A DNA stretch of 64,000 nucleotides from [Scytonema hofmanni] UTEX 2349 (GTDB lineage: Bacteria; Cyanobacteriota; Cyanobacteriia; Cyanobacteriales; Nostocaceae): assembly GCF_000582685.1 (NCBI RefSeq), contig NZ_KK073769.1:157962-221961 (forward strand). The letters are read 5' to 3'. Below are positions 6,997 through 16,159 of this stretch, one piece after another. The notes under the pieces are model-generated. The model was given only the letters and a program-made list of their open reading frames with translations, did not search any database and was not told the DNA's origin. Both the position numbers and the translations under genes were made by a program. The stretch's first letter is position 1. Each line of letters begins with the position of its first letter.

Positions 6997-9519
6997 TCAA
7001 GACCTGTGCTGAAAAATTTTACCTCTATAGGAGGATTCTACGGACGATAGGCTTGCTCGACGTAATAATAATGAATTGGTAACGACGCTAACAGAACTAA
7101 ATGCCATTAAAGCAGCAGCACCAGATGGACTTAGGACAAAACCGAAACTAGGGAACAACACACCAGCGGCTAAGGGAATGCCCAATGTATTGTATGCAAA
7201 AGCCCAAAATAAGTTTTGACGGATTTTGTTGAAGGTAGCACGACTAAGCTGAATAGATTCTACAACGTCGGTTAAGCGATCGCGCATCAATACAATTTCC
7301 GCAGTTTCCATTGCCACATCGGTTCCAGAATGTAAAGCAATTCCCACATCGGCTTGGGATAACGCCGGGGCATCATTTATACCATCCCCGACCATTGCCA
7401 CTAGGGAGTGGGGAGTAGGGAGTGGGGATTGGTGATTGGGAATAAGTTTTCTCAGTCCCCAGTCCCTAGTTCCCTTGTCCCCTTTCTGCAAAGCTTCGAT
7501 CGCAGCTGCCTTTTTGCTGGGGGGGACACCTGCCATTACATTCTCGCTATCTAGTCCTAATTGCTTGGCTATAGCACTAGCTGCTTCTAATCGATCGCCA
7601 CTTAGCAGCATTACCCGCAAACCCATCAAGCGTAACTTGTCAACCGCTGCTTTAGCGTCTGGTCTGAGAGTATCTTGAACGGCGATTAACCCGCTTAAAA
7701 TCCCTTCTAGGGCAACGTAAACGACTGTTTTACCATTTGCTGCCAATTCCTCCGCCATCTGGCTTGCAGTTTCACTAATAGAAATTCCCTGCCAACTTAA
7801 CCAGTCGCTATTACCTAAAATCACGCTTGTACCTTCTACTACAGCAGATACGCCAAGTCCAGGTTCGGTATAAAAGTCTTTAGCATCTGGGATTGATAAT
7901 TGTTGCTGCTGCGCTTCTTGCTGAATCGCTTTTGCTAAGGGATGGCAAGTACCGCTTTCTACTGCTGCTGCTAGCTGTATTAGGGAATAAGTAGAGACGC
8001 GATTAATCGCGTCTCTACAAGAGTAGGGGGAAGAAATTACTTTTTTATCTTCCTCCACTTTAATTACAAGGCAATCGGTTACAGTAGGATTACCAGTAGT
8101 GAGAGTGCCTGTTTTATCAAAAACTATCGTATCTAGCTGATGTACTCGTTCTAAAACGTCGCCACCTTTGATTAACAAACCTCGTTCGGCACCGATGCCA
8201 GTGCCTACGAGAATCGCTGTGGGTGTGGCAAGTCCCAAAGCACAAGGACAAGCGACCACCATCACAGCGATCGCTAACTTTAAACTCAACAATAGCCCGG
8301 ACATCGCTGGAGCCGGATAACTTTGCCCGTGGTGAAACATATCCATATTGACATTTTGCCAAATATGTGTACCGAAAAGGTACCAAAATCCGAAAGTAAG
8401 CACAGCGGCTGTCAACACACCGTAGGTAAAATAACCAGCGACTGTATCTGCTAATTTTTGTACTGGGGCTTTACGAGTTTGGGCGTCTTCTACCAAAGCG
8501 ACAATTTGAGCTAAAGTTGTATCATTTCCAGTACGTGTAGCTTGAATAGCGATCGCACCTGACTGATTTAGAGTTCCGGCTGTCACCACATCTCCCACTT
8601 GCTTAATCACTGGTACAGCTTCCCCAGTCAGCATCGACTCATCTACCGTTGTTTGCCCAACCATCACTTTGCCATCAACGGGCATTTTATCACCGGGCAG
8701 TACTTGCAACCATTCTCCCACACGCACTTGCTCTGCGGGAATTTCCACAGCAGGCGAGTTCGCACCGGCTTTTTCTGGATTGGCAATTAATCGCGCTATT
8801 TGGGGCTGGAGTGCCAGCAATTTCCTAAATGCAGCCGCAGCACGACCTCTAGCATATCTTTCTAATGTTCGCCCCAACAAAATAAAGCCGATCATCATCA
8901 CCGGTTCGTCAAAGAAGCAATCCCAACCCATTTGGGGGAACAGCAGGGCTACTAAACTCGCAGTGTAAGCCGTGAGAGTTCCCAATCCCACTAAAGTGTT
9001 CATATTGGGTGCATTTCGCCGCCAACCCCGCCAACCATCTACTAAAATCGGGCGTCCGGGAATTAGTAATGACACTGTTGCTAGTCCGCAGTGAAGCCAG
9101 ATGTTATCTAGCGGCTGCATTGAGCCAGTCATATGACCAAAATGCCCAATTCCTGATAAGATGAGCAATGTTGTGGCGATCGCTAATTGCCTAAGCGAAG
9201 AACGCATTTCTTGGCGTTGTCGTTTCGCGGGATTTTCGTCATCTTGCTTATTACCAGCTTGCCTGGGTTGAGTTGGAAATCCAGCATCAGTCAATCGTTT
9301 CGCTAGTGCCAGTCTATCTACCGCACCAACTTCAGACTCTACAACTGCTACTTCTGTTGCCAGATTCACACAGGCACTTTTGACTCCTGGATGTTCAATT
9401 AACTGCCGTTCTACCGCTTTCACACATCCAGCACACTTCATCCCCGCAACATCTAAGGTGATTTTCTCTGTTGTCAGGGTTGGTTCTGCTGGGAGTTGAG
9501 TTTTTGGGACAAGTTGCAT
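6997..9519 (-). CDS. copper-type heavy-metal P1B ATPase
   Basis: A membrane pump that moves Cu+ (or Ag+) across the plasma or thylakoid membrane using ATP. An N-terminal HMA domain carries GMKCAGCV at about residues 27-34. Paired helices follow, then the actuator TGEAVPV loop, the CPC metal site (VACPCALGLATP), the phosphorylation site DKTGTLT and the hinge VGDGINDAP. The CPC motif and single HMA fit the CtaA/PacS/CopA group; which one is unclear. Two stretches look foreign to the family: residues ~500-512 (SCRDAINRVST, from a palindrome) and ~675-707 (GTRDWGLRK and onward, from heptanucleotide repeats). Both keep the frame and fall outside motifs, so the enzyme may still be active. Confidence 0.93.
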   Translation of the reverse strand: MQLVPKTQLPAEPTLTTEKITLDVAGMKCAGCVKAVERQLIEHPGVKSACVNLATEVAVVESEVGAVDRLALAKRLTDAGFPTQPRQAGNKQDDENPAKRQRQEMRSSLRQLAIATTLLILSGIGHFGHMTGSMQPLDNIWLHCGLATVSLLIPGRPILVDGWRGWRRNAPNMNTLVGLGTLTAYTASLVALLFPQMGWDCFFDEPVMMIGFILLGRTLERYARGRAAAAFRKLLALQPQIARLIANPEKAGANSPAVEIPAEQVRVGEWLQVLPGDKMPVDGKVMVGQTTVDESMLTGEAVPVIKQVGDVVTAGTLNQSGAIAIQATRTGNDTTLAQIVALVEDAQTRKAPVQKLADTVAGYFTYGVLTAAVLTFGFWYLFGTHIWQNVNMDMFHHGQSYPAPAMSGLLLSLKLAIAVMVVACPCALGLATPTAILVGTGIGAERGLLIKGGDVLERVHQLDTIVFDKTGTLTTGNPTVTDCLVIKVEEDKKVISSPYSCRDAINRVSTYSLIQLAAAVESGTCHPLAKAIQQEAQQQQLSIPDAKDFYTEPGLGVSAVVEGTSVILGNSDWLSWQGISISETASQMAEELAANGKTVVYVALEGILSGLIAVQDTLRPDAKAAVDKLRLMGLRVMLLSGDRLEAASAIAKQLGLDSENVMAGVPPSKKAAAIEALQKGDKGTRDWGLRKLIPNHQSPLPTPHSLVAMVGDGINDAPALSQADVGIALHSGTDVAMETAEIVLMRDRLTDVVESIQLSRATFNKIRQNLFWAFAYNTLGIPLAAGVLFPSFGFVLSPSGAAALMAFSSVSVVTNSLLLRRASLSSVESSYRGKIFQHRS
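7397..7495. repeat. heptanucleotide repeat insertion inside the P-type ATPase gene
   Basis: GGGAGTG/CCCCAGT-type 7-bp units, in both orientations, lie between the codons for the AAAIEALQ region and VAMVGDGIND. They encode about 33 extra residues with no stop or frameshift. Confidence 0.75.
7991..8018. repeat. palindromic element inside the P-type ATPase gene (DAINRV family)
   Basis: A perfect 28-bp palindrome (arm GTAGAGACGCGATT). On the minus strand it is read in frame as CRDAINRVST within the nucleotide-binding domain region of the ATPase. The same element, in the same reading frame, is in mfd at 20417-20495. Confidence 0.85.
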
Positions 9520-9614
9520 GGAAAGTGTGGGATTTGCTTACTGTAGTTCAACGCCAAATAAAAGCGCCTCTATTTTGAGGGTAGGCGAAATCCAGAACAC
9601 TGAAAGCAAAATGA

Positions 9615-9815
9615 TTAACTTTTGTAAGAATCAGCTTTGTCTAAGGTCTGACTCCAGCGCCGGTAAGTAATGTAGAGGAGAGCGATCGCTTGTAATGGCA
9701 TCAAGGCAACTTGGCTTTTCAAAAAAGAGTTAATTTCTAAATTAGACATAGCGCTGAAATAACCGAAGCCAAACAGCAAGAAAATTAGCAAGATGAGCTT
9801 TTTATTTTTAAGCAT
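9615..9815 (-). CDS. small membrane protein, unknown function
   Basis: A 66-residue protein with a basic start (LKNKKLILL) and two hydrophobic segments, ~residues 5-20 and ~37-50, ending in a polar tail. No family was recognised. It lies between the P-ATPase and the DUF2752 gene in the same direction and may be part of that transcription unit. The ATG at 9815 is preferred over a TTG two codons upstream. Confidence 0.5.
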   Translation of the reverse strand: MLKNKKLILLIFLLFGFGYFSAMSNLEINSFLKSQVALMPLQAIALLYITYRRWSQTLDKADSYKS

Positions 9816-9828
9816 AAACAAAGGTAGT

Positions 9829-9876
9829 GAGCGGTTTACCGCTCGTCGTTTAGGATTTTAACGGCTTAAGCCGTTA
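9829..9876. repeat. paired palindromes GAGCGGT... and TAACGGCTTAAGCCGTTA
   Basis: A 16-bp palindrome (9829-9844) and an 18-bp palindrome (9859-9876) lie side by side between two genes. The same pair, in the opposite order, is found at 46664-46710. Confidence 0.8.
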
Positions 9877-9881
9877 CTACG

Positions 9882-10370
9882 TTAAGGCAGTAGTTGACCC
9901 AAAGGTGAGTTAATAAAATTTACATATAACTCCCCAGTCTGTGATGAGTCATATAGGCGAAGGGCATGGTAGCTTAACACTACAAATAAACCTAGCACTT
10001 GTAACTTTCTCAATTTTAGTAATCGACAATAAAATACTGTGATGCGGTGTCTGATTAATAGCTCTAAAGCAATGTGAACTGTTGCGAGTAAAAAACCAGC
10101 AAATAAAATTGGTCCGAACAAATGTTGTGTCACAGCTTCGGTCAAATTTCCTCGTGCGATCGCCATAAAAGAGCGAGTCATACCACAAGTAGGACAAGGA
10201 ATACCAGTCCAGTGTCGCACTGGGCACACTAAGAAAGGTATTTTATAACCTTGGTTGTAGAAATACGTACCAATTAGCGGAGCACAAGAAAATCCGAATA
10301 TGCTGCAACGCATCAATTTACCGTGGTATGACAGAGGATAAAAAGTTAATTCAAACACCAGCGTACTCAA
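9882..10370 (-). CDS. DUF2752 membrane protein
   Basis: A ~160-residue integral membrane protein. The DUF2752 signature is clear: CPVRHWTGIPCPTCGMTRSF, followed by a basic Ala-rich loop and two further helices. The family's function is unknown; the paired Cys motifs suggest metal binding or a disulfide. The first in-frame start is a TTG at 10370, 13 bp behind the stop of the TM2 gene upstream, and a later ATG at 10313 is possible. The tight spacing indicates cotranscription with the TM2 gene, a pairing common in bacteria. Confidence 0.85.
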   Translation of the reverse strand: MSTLVFELTFYPLSYHGKLMRCSIFGFSCAPLIGTYFYNQGYKIPFLVCPVRHWTGIPCPTCGMTRSFMAIARGNLTEAVTQHLFGPILFAGFLLATVHIALELLIRHRITVFYCRLLKLRKLQVLGLFVVLSYHALRLYDSSQTGELYVNFINSPLGQLLP

Positions 10371-10383
10371 AAATCACAACTTC

Positions 10384-10647
10384 TTAGAGCCACCCCTTTT
10401 TATTGACGATGTAAGTGCTGATAAATTCTTCATCAGACTTGCTTAAGTACATGATTCCCTCTACCAAGCCGATTACACCCATAACTGCCCCACCCAAGCC
10501 ACAGGTTAACAGAGTACTAAGCAGCATAATAATGCCTTCGGTGTTGTAACCAAGAATAAATTTATGAACGCCAAGAGCACCTAGAAGGATAGCGCAGATG
10601 CCAGCGGAAACTTTTTTGCTAGCATCAGTTTCGTTAATATTTGCCAT
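10384..10647 (-). CDS. TM2 domain protein
   Basis: An 87-residue membrane protein with the TM2 pattern: an Ala/Gly-rich first helix (ICAILLGALGVHKFILGY), a short turn, then a second helix (GLGGAVMGVIGLVEGIMYL) and a polar tail ending NKKGWL. TM2 proteins have no defined bacterial role. GGAG precedes the ATG at 10647. It appears to be cotranscribed with the DUF2752 gene and is a paralogue of the gene at 10838-11113. Confidence 0.85.
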   Translation of the reverse strand: MANINETDASKKVSAGICAILLGALGVHKFILGYNTEGIIMLLSTLLTCGLGGAVMGVIGLVEGIMYLSKSDEEFISTYIVNKKGWL

Positions 10648-10837
10648 TCGGATGCAACTCCTACATTAAAGATAATGCATCGATATTAACGTTGGAATTA
10701 TCACCTCGTATCCGTAGATTTACTAAAATCAGAACTTTGAAAAATTTTGCCTAAGATAAATATGTATAAGCCTTTGTAAATTGACCTGGCATTATCTACC
10801 CACTAGCACTATCTATCTAATTTGAAACCAATAATTT

Positions 10838-11113
10838 CTAGAACCAGCCCTGCTTATTGCGAAAGTAAGTATTAATAAACTCTTGATGATTTTTGTTCAA
10901 ATAAATCATGCCTTCAATTAAACCTACAAGTTGCATAATTAACAAGCTAAAGCCGTAGGTGAAATAACCGCCAACTGCCGAAACAAGCAGCATAATTAGG
11001 GCTTCTGGAGTGTACCCAAGAATAAACTTATGAACGCCAAAACCACCGAAAATAATGCCACAGTAACCAGCTAAAAGTTGTTTGTTAGCTTGACTGGAAT
11101 TGAGATTTGCCAT
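10838..11113 (-). CDS. TM2 domain protein (paralogue)
   Basis: A 91-residue second copy of the TM2 family, sharing GVHKFILGY, an EALIMLL-like turn and a C-terminal NKQGWF with its neighbour at 10384. The two clearly arose by duplication and have diverged throughout. A 190-bp spacer separates them, so this copy may have its own transcript. Function unknown. Confidence 0.85.
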   Translation of the reverse strand: MANLNSSQANKQLLAGYCGIIFGGFGVHKFILGYTPEALIMLLVSAVGGYFTYGFSLLIMQLVGLIEGMIYLNKNHQEFINTYFRNKQGWF

Positions 11114-11785
11114 ATTAATGTTGCTCTTTTATCGATGTCTAAAAGTTCGGAATTTTCGTGTAATTAAAAATTGCGATACGTAGCGTGCCACGATTGCATA
11201 AGCAACGCTGGAATCATAAATAGAAGGGTTTTTCAGGTATCGTTTAAAACCATTCCTATTCTGAATGAGTATTCGTAACTTTGAAGCGAGATAAAATCCC
11301 AGGACAGTAGCTTTAGCTCATGTGACGCGAGATAATTTTATTTGCAAAGAATTAATCGCAATAATCGTCAAAATCTGCTCTGCTATATGACTTTCTACAA
11401 GTAAAGTCTATCTTTTCCGGATTTTTTTCTGAAATTGTTGCAACAATAAGTAGAACGCTGTTATAAACGCTTTACAAAAGCATTTATAACAGTATTCTTT
11501 TGTGGGAAGAATAATCTTCCTTACCTGTAAGTAGGTCGAGCAGATGAAATATAAAACCTCACCCTAAATCTCTCTACGATCGCAAGGAGAGAGAAGCTAG
11601 GTTTTATTTCAATACGATTGGTGTTAAGGATTATTGGTGAGAATTCTAGATGTGTAGAGACGCGACGGCAGGTGCTTCAACGCGGGGAACCCGCGCAACG
11701 CACTGCCTCAAATTTCGCGTCTCTACATTTGGTTGGTTATAGGCTTACATTCATAATAGATTTTGTCAACCGTACAAAAGAATCA
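11114..11785. other. 670-bp gene-free stretch with hairpins
   Basis: No convincing gene. It holds an imperfect inverted repeat at about 11458-11492 (TGTTATAAACGC / GCATTTATAACA), a hairpin at about 11550-11610 (AAAACCTCACC ... AGGTTTTATTT) and a long GTAGAGACGCGA ... TCGCGTCTCTAC stem at 11654-11726 whose loop contains further repeats. The last is an expanded member of the palindrome family found inside mfd and the ATPase. Confidence 0.55.
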
Positions 11786-13354
11786 CTATTTATTACTACC
11801 AAGTAAAAATAAGCTGAGTAATGTACCACTATTCCAGAGACTGTGGAGGAGCATGGGAGCGAGGAGGTTGCGCGATCGCGTGTAAACAACTCCTAAAACA
11901 ACTCCTAAAGCAGACAGGGGGAGAATCTCCGATAAGCTGAGGTGAGCGATCGCAAATAACAAAGCACTAATAAAAATTGCTCCCCACACAGAAAAGTAAC
12001 GAGTGAGGGAGGGCAACAAAAAGCCGCGAAATAAAACTTCTTCAAATAAAGGTGCGGCGATCGCTGCTGTAAAGAAAAATATGCTGAGTGCTGTAGTATC
12101 TTGGCTTTCTAGCGCCAGTTGCAGCAAGGGATTACTGCCACCTTGTCCTTGCCATAATTGTTGATTAATCAAAGATACTACCACGACTATGGGAAAAGCT
12201 ACACAATAACCACCGAATCCCCATAAAAACCACTTGTCTAGCACTCGAAAGCGAAACCAATCCGACTCTAGCGGCAAAAAGGGCTTAAGCGAAAAATACA
12301 GCACTGATAACGCACCCGATGATAGCAGCAAGTAAGTAACTAAGACATAGAAAGCTTGAATTTTGACATTATCTACAGGACGCGAAATCGGGAGCAGTGA
12401 TAACAAAATAGGCACTACAAGTTGTCCGAACAAGAAAAAGCCGACAACTAAGACTTGCAAAATTGTTTCCACATCCCAAGGTGTTGTCCAAATGCGATCG
12501 CCATTTTCAGCTAATAAAGCGGTTTTTCCCTTGATCAAACGCTGACCAATTAAAAAAATCAGCAGTCCCATACCGATCAAAACTGTTAGAGTGGGGATTG
12601 TGCCGATGATTGCTAATTTCACCAAAGCTTGATAAGCCGACGCTTGTTTTGCAACTTCGAGGCTTGAAAGTGCTTCTTGTCGTTGCTGGAGTTGATAAAG
12701 CTGGGTGAGAGCTGTAGAACTAAACCAACCTTCTAAATTTTCTTGAATCAGTTGTTGAGCATTTGGCAACAAACGCGGAGGATCGCTCCACAACCCAGTC
12801 AATACAGCAGCAGTTTCCTTCAATTTCAAATCGATGTTTGATTCTGGCAATTGTGCCCAAGTTTTGATGGCTGTTTGTGACTGTCCTTGCTGTGCTTGTA
12901 AAATTCCCAGTCGCAAGTCTAATTCGGCAATAAATTTTTGTTGTTGATTTTGCGACTGCTGCAACTGTTTTTGCTGTAGTTCGCGGTTTGTGTTAGTAGC
13001 GGGGGGAATTTCCGGTTTAGGGATGGTGGGAGTAGTAATCGGTTGAGATTCCAGCTTTGCTAATTGGTTTTTGGTTTTTTCCAAATTAGTTTCAGCAGCT
13101 TCACGCACATCTTGATACTGCTTTGTTGCCGCTTCTAGAGGTTTCTCACCGAGTATTGCTTCACGAACTGGCTTCAAATTGCTGCTGTCATCCTTTGGCG
13201 GTTCCCATTGTGTCGCTTGCAATGCAATATTTGTTTGATACAGTTCCAGACGACTTTGGAATTGAGGCTCTTGCCAACTCTTAAATAAAGAGAAACCAGC
13301 TATGGCGATCGCAACCAGCGTCAACACCATTAAAATTAATCGCTTAATTGTCAT
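11786..13354 (-). CDS. CPBP family glutamic-type intramembrane protease
   Basis: A 522-residue membrane protein. One N-terminal helix is followed by a long soluble region (~30-235) with a Gln-rich coiled coil, then several helices. The CPBP (CAAX/Abi) motifs are at the C-terminus: EEVLFRGFLLP (Glu-Glu-x3-Arg), a His in AIAHLSL and HSLWNSGT. Members cleave substrates inside the membrane; the substrate here is unknown. GGGGGAGAG precedes the ATG at 13354. The soluble N-terminal half suggests a periplasmic or cytoplasmic partner-binding role. Confidence 0.9.
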   Translation of the reverse strand: MTIKRLILMVLTLVAIAIAGFSLFKSWQEPQFQSRLELYQTNIALQATQWEPPKDDSSNLKPVREAILGEKPLEAATKQYQDVREAAETNLEKTKNQLAKLESQPITTPTIPKPEIPPATNTNRELQQKQLQQSQNQQQKFIAELDLRLGILQAQQGQSQTAIKTWAQLPESNIDLKLKETAAVLTGLWSDPPRLLPNAQQLIQENLEGWFSSTALTQLYQLQQRQEALSSLEVAKQASAYQALVKLAIIGTIPTLTVLIGMGLLIFLIGQRLIKGKTALLAENGDRIWTTPWDVETILQVLVVGFFLFGQLVVPILLSLLPISRPVDNVKIQAFYVLVTYLLLSSGALSVLYFSLKPFLPLESDWFRFRVLDKWFLWGFGGYCVAFPIVVVVSLINQQLWQGQGGSNPLLQLALESQDTTALSIFFFTAAIAAPLFEEVLFRGFLLPSLTRYFSVWGAIFISALLFAIAHLSLSEILPLSALGVVLGVVYTRSRNLLAPMLLHSLWNSGTLLSLFLLGSNK

Positions 13355-13547
13355 CTCTCCCCCCTAATTAACTACTGCCCCTGCGCGTCCCTCTTGGGAA
13401 TTATCGCACTCGCAAGTAGGAGGTGGATAGATTTCACCAGAAATTGACTAAACAGGATCTACATAAGTGTACATTTCGCCTTTCCAGTTACGCAATTTGG
13501 CTGTGCCGTTTGAGTAAGCAAGCAGAGTATCGGCAGTTAATATTGCC

Positions 13548-14324
13548 TTAAATTCGATGAACAACGTCACCGACTTTTAAAATCTTTCCGGCTTGCGATG
13601 CAGGTATTTGAGTATTCCCAGTCAATCGGTAAAAGTGATTAAACTGAGATAAATTCGCCCACTTTGGTAAAGTTTGTTGACGTTTTTCGACAAAAATTTT
13701 CTGAAAGTTCGGGTAAGTTTCCCCAGTAAAAGCATCTCGTGTTGGAACAGGACAACGCTGACAAGGATAAGTACCTTCAAATAGCACATCTCCAATGTGA
13801 AAGGGGAAAATATCACCTTTTTCGGCAAATAATTGGTCTTCCCAAAATGGGGGTACGTCGTCAATTTCGAGATTTGCACGAAAGCGATCGCGTATTTGCT
13901 CTACACTAATATCCGGAAACCAGGAAGCGACTTCTGTTAAAGTTGCGGTACTTACTACTGTAGGTCCTGGTGCATTTAAGTCATCTGGAAAGCCCGTAAA
14001 CAAATTTTCTTGCAATTTGACTTTAAAGCCAAAAAAGTCACTTAACCAACCTTCTATCCCCTTCTGTTCCTCGTCCAATTGAAAAAGTTGTTTTTTGGTT
14101 CCCATAACTTGCAGCGAGACGGTTCGATTTTGCAAGTCAAATCGCGATCGCACTAAATGTATTTTCGCAGTACGTTTAGCATTCACAATCTTTCCTTTTT
14201 CGTCAGCGATGGCTAACTCACGATCATGCTGTAATGCTCCACCAGGAAGAATTATTGCTTGATTGACTGCAACACCATCGAGTGACTTAATCGGGTAGAT
14301 AATAATCTTGGCTAATTTTGGCAC
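13548..14324 (-). CDS. MOSC domain protein
   Basis: A 258-residue protein with an N-terminal beta-barrel region (KIIIYPIKSLDG) followed by a MOSC domain. The family Cys is in YPCQRCPVPTRD, near residue 196. MOSC proteins handle sulfur bound to a cysteine or use molybdenum cofactor (as in YcbX-type reductases). The start is a GTG at 14324, with no better ATG downstream that keeps the barrel. The gene is divergent from rpiA. Confidence 0.88.
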   Translation of the reverse strand: MPKLAKIIIYPIKSLDGVAVNQAIILPGGALQHDRELAIADEKGKIVNAKRTAKIHLVRSRFDLQNRTVSLQVMGTKKQLFQLDEEQKGIEGWLSDFFGFKVKLQENLFTGFPDDLNAPGPTVVSTATLTEVASWFPDISVEQIRDRFRANLEIDDVPPFWEDQLFAEKGDIFPFHIGDVLFEGTYPCQRCPVPTRDAFTGETYPNFQKIFVEKRQQTLPKWANLSQFNHFYRLTGNTQIPASQAGKILKVGDVVHRI

Positions 14325-14384
14325 GATCGCACCTCATTACAATAGACATCTACATAAATTAATTATGCGTTGCCCGAACCCAAT

Positions 14385-14405
14385 AGACGTAGCAATGCTA
14401 CGTCT
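14385..14405. repeat. dispersed palindrome, AGACGTAGC family
   Basis: A 21-bp inverted repeat between the MOSC gene and rpiA, of the same family as 4470-4492. Confidence 0.75.
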
Positions 14406-14506
14406 CTACGTATGACTCTGGAGATGTCTAATGCTCCATGCCCTCTATCCGCAAGTGGCAGCTGACCACTAAGATGGACTATAGCCAGTTTTTGAGGAGT
14501 TTGGTT

Positions 14507-15217
14507 ATGACCGCAGCAGCAGACCCGGTGAAGTTGATGAAGCAAGAAGTTGGCAAAGCCGCCGCCAATTTAGTAAAATCAGGTTCGATTGTGGGGTTGG
14601 GTACAGGGTCAACCACAGCATATACAATACAATTTTTAGGCGATCGCCTCAAGTCTGGTGAACTTAAAGATATTGTTGGTGTGCCGACATCGTTTCAATC
14701 AGAAGTGTTGGCAAAGCAGTACGGTGTCCCTCTCACCACTTTAGATGCTATTGACCACATCGATATCGCCATTGATGGCGCTGATGAAGTTGATCCCCAA
14801 AAGAATTTGATTAAAGGTGGCGGAGCCGCACATACCCGCGAAAAAGTAGTAGACTACTTAGCAAATCAGTTTATCGTCGTTGTCGATAGTAGTAAGTTAG
14901 TTGAGCGATTGGGTTCTAGCTTCCCCGTGCCTGTTGAAGTTATACCGATGGCAATTACTCCGGTTATTAACGCAATTAAAAAGCTTGGTGGTAAACCAGA
15001 ACTTCGGATGGGTGTAAGAAAAGCTGGACCAGTCATCACCGATCAAGGCAATATGGTACTTGATGTTACATTTGACAATATTGACGATCCCGTTAACCTG
15101 GAAAAAACGCTCAATAACATTCCTGGCGTATTAGAAAATGGCATCTTTGTCAACTGTGCAGATTTAGTTTTAATTGGCGAAGTCAAAGATGGTCAACCCT
15201 TAGTCAGACAGATTTAG
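14507..15217 (+). CDS. rpiA: ribose-5-phosphate isomerase A
   Basis: A 236-residue enzyme that interconverts ribose-5-phosphate and ribulose-5-phosphate in the Calvin cycle and the pentose phosphate pathway. Family motifs are present in order: GLGTGSTTAY (phosphate loop), DGADEVDP (catalytic Asp), KGGGAAHTREK (catalytic Lys/Glu region) and GVLENGIF near the end. The ATG at 14507 has TGAGGAGT 6 bp upstream, so I prefer it to the in-frame ATG at 14438, which would add 23 residues absent from the family. Confidence 0.97.
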   Translation: MTAAADPVKLMKQEVGKAAANLVKSGSIVGLGTGSTTAYTIQFLGDRLKSGELKDIVGVPTSFQSEVLAKQYGVPLTTLDAIDHIDIAIDGADEVDPQKNLIKGGGAAHTREKVVDYLANQFIVVVDSSKLVERLGSSFPVPVEVIPMAITPVINAIKKLGGKPELRMGVRKAGPVITDQGNMVLDVTFDNIDDPVNLEKTLNNIPGVLENGIFVNCADLVLIGEVKDGQPLVRQI

Positions 15218-15230
15218 TAATTGGTTAGGT

Positions 15231-15275
15231 GTTGGGCATTGGGCATTGGGCATTGGGCATTGGGCATTGGCAAGT
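15231..15275. repeat. TTGGGCA heptanucleotide array
   Basis: About five copies of TTGGGCA lie after rpiA. This is the complement of the ATGCCCA unit at 4019-4135. Confidence 0.85.
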
Positions 15276-15363
15276 AAAATTCACAAAACTTCTTTTTATT
15301 TCCCTTTTCCCTTTACCCTTTCTCCCTCTTCAAATCCCCACTAACAACTAACCACTAACTCAT

Positions 15364-15591
15364 TTAAAATTTATTGTTTTTGACATCTAAATGCCATAAT
15401 TTTTCTAAAGTTGCTATTCGTTTGCGTAAAACAGCAACACGATATCCTTTATAAGCTTTCACCCCTACAAACAGCATAATGGGAAACATAATAATCAAAG
15501 CTCCCATAACATTGTTCACAGAATTGTGTAGGTTATGGGAGCGTAAATCAAGGTTGTTGTTTGTTGTTTGAGTAGTTGAATTTTGCTGCAT
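15364..15591 (-). CDS. small single-span membrane protein, unknown function
   Basis: A 75-residue protein with a polar, Asn/Gln/Thr-rich N-terminus (~1-27), one hydrophobic helix (GALIIMFPIMLFVGVKAY) and a basic, coiled-coil-like tail (LRKRIATLEKL). No family was recognised. A good ribosome-binding site (GGAGGA) stands 7 bp before the ATG at 15591, which supports translation. Confidence 0.6.
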   Translation of the reverse strand: MQQNSTTQTTNNNLDLRSHNLHNSVNNVMGALIIMFPIMLFVGVKAYKGYRVAVLRKRIATLEKLWHLDVKNNKF

Positions 15592-16159
15592 TAGTTCCTC
15601 CGTATAATTATTTTGTGGTTTTACTAATAAGATTTGGACTTAGACATTGACAAAAGTTTTCTTGTGTGAATTAAGTTATAACTTAATTTACTGAAAGTCA
15701 GTTAAACTGGGATAGCTTTGCTTCTCCTTGTATGTTTTTAATGGTGTGAGCAAAATCAAGTTATGCACTTTTGGGATAGAAGTTGGAAAAACAGTTAACT
15801 TTTTCACAGACTGAACATGATGTGTAAGCATTTAGCTAAAGATATAAGGCTGAGTGCCGTTAATTCACACAACCACTTTTTGATCAAGTGTGTCGCTTTT
15901 AAAGACTTCACATCTAACCATTTATGTTTCTGATTTTTGAGGTTATTTTTTATATTTCGCAAAAATTCCATTGACGTACTACATCGTTTGTCCTATTTAT
16001 AAGCCTTAGTAAGGTTTTGTAGTAAGCATGTAGTTTGATAATTTGAAATTTAAGATTAATTATCTGGGTGCATCTGTGGTTATAAATACTTATTGACTGG
16101 ATTTTTGTCATCATAGTAATGAAGGTAGTATCGAAAATTCCAAGATTCAAAATTCACAG
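15592..16159. other. intergenic region with a 20-bp perfect palindrome
   Basis: A 570-bp AT-rich spacer between divergent genes. The one clear structure is a perfect palindrome, AATTAAGTTATAACTTAATT, at 15669-15688, about 80 bp upstream of the small membrane-protein start, so it could be an operator. Otherwise nothing was recognised. Confidence 0.45.

Noticed and set aside
8669..8968. + strand frame inside the P-type ATPase gene
   Set aside because: It is a shadow of the ATPase coding region, which has all family motifs on the minus strand.
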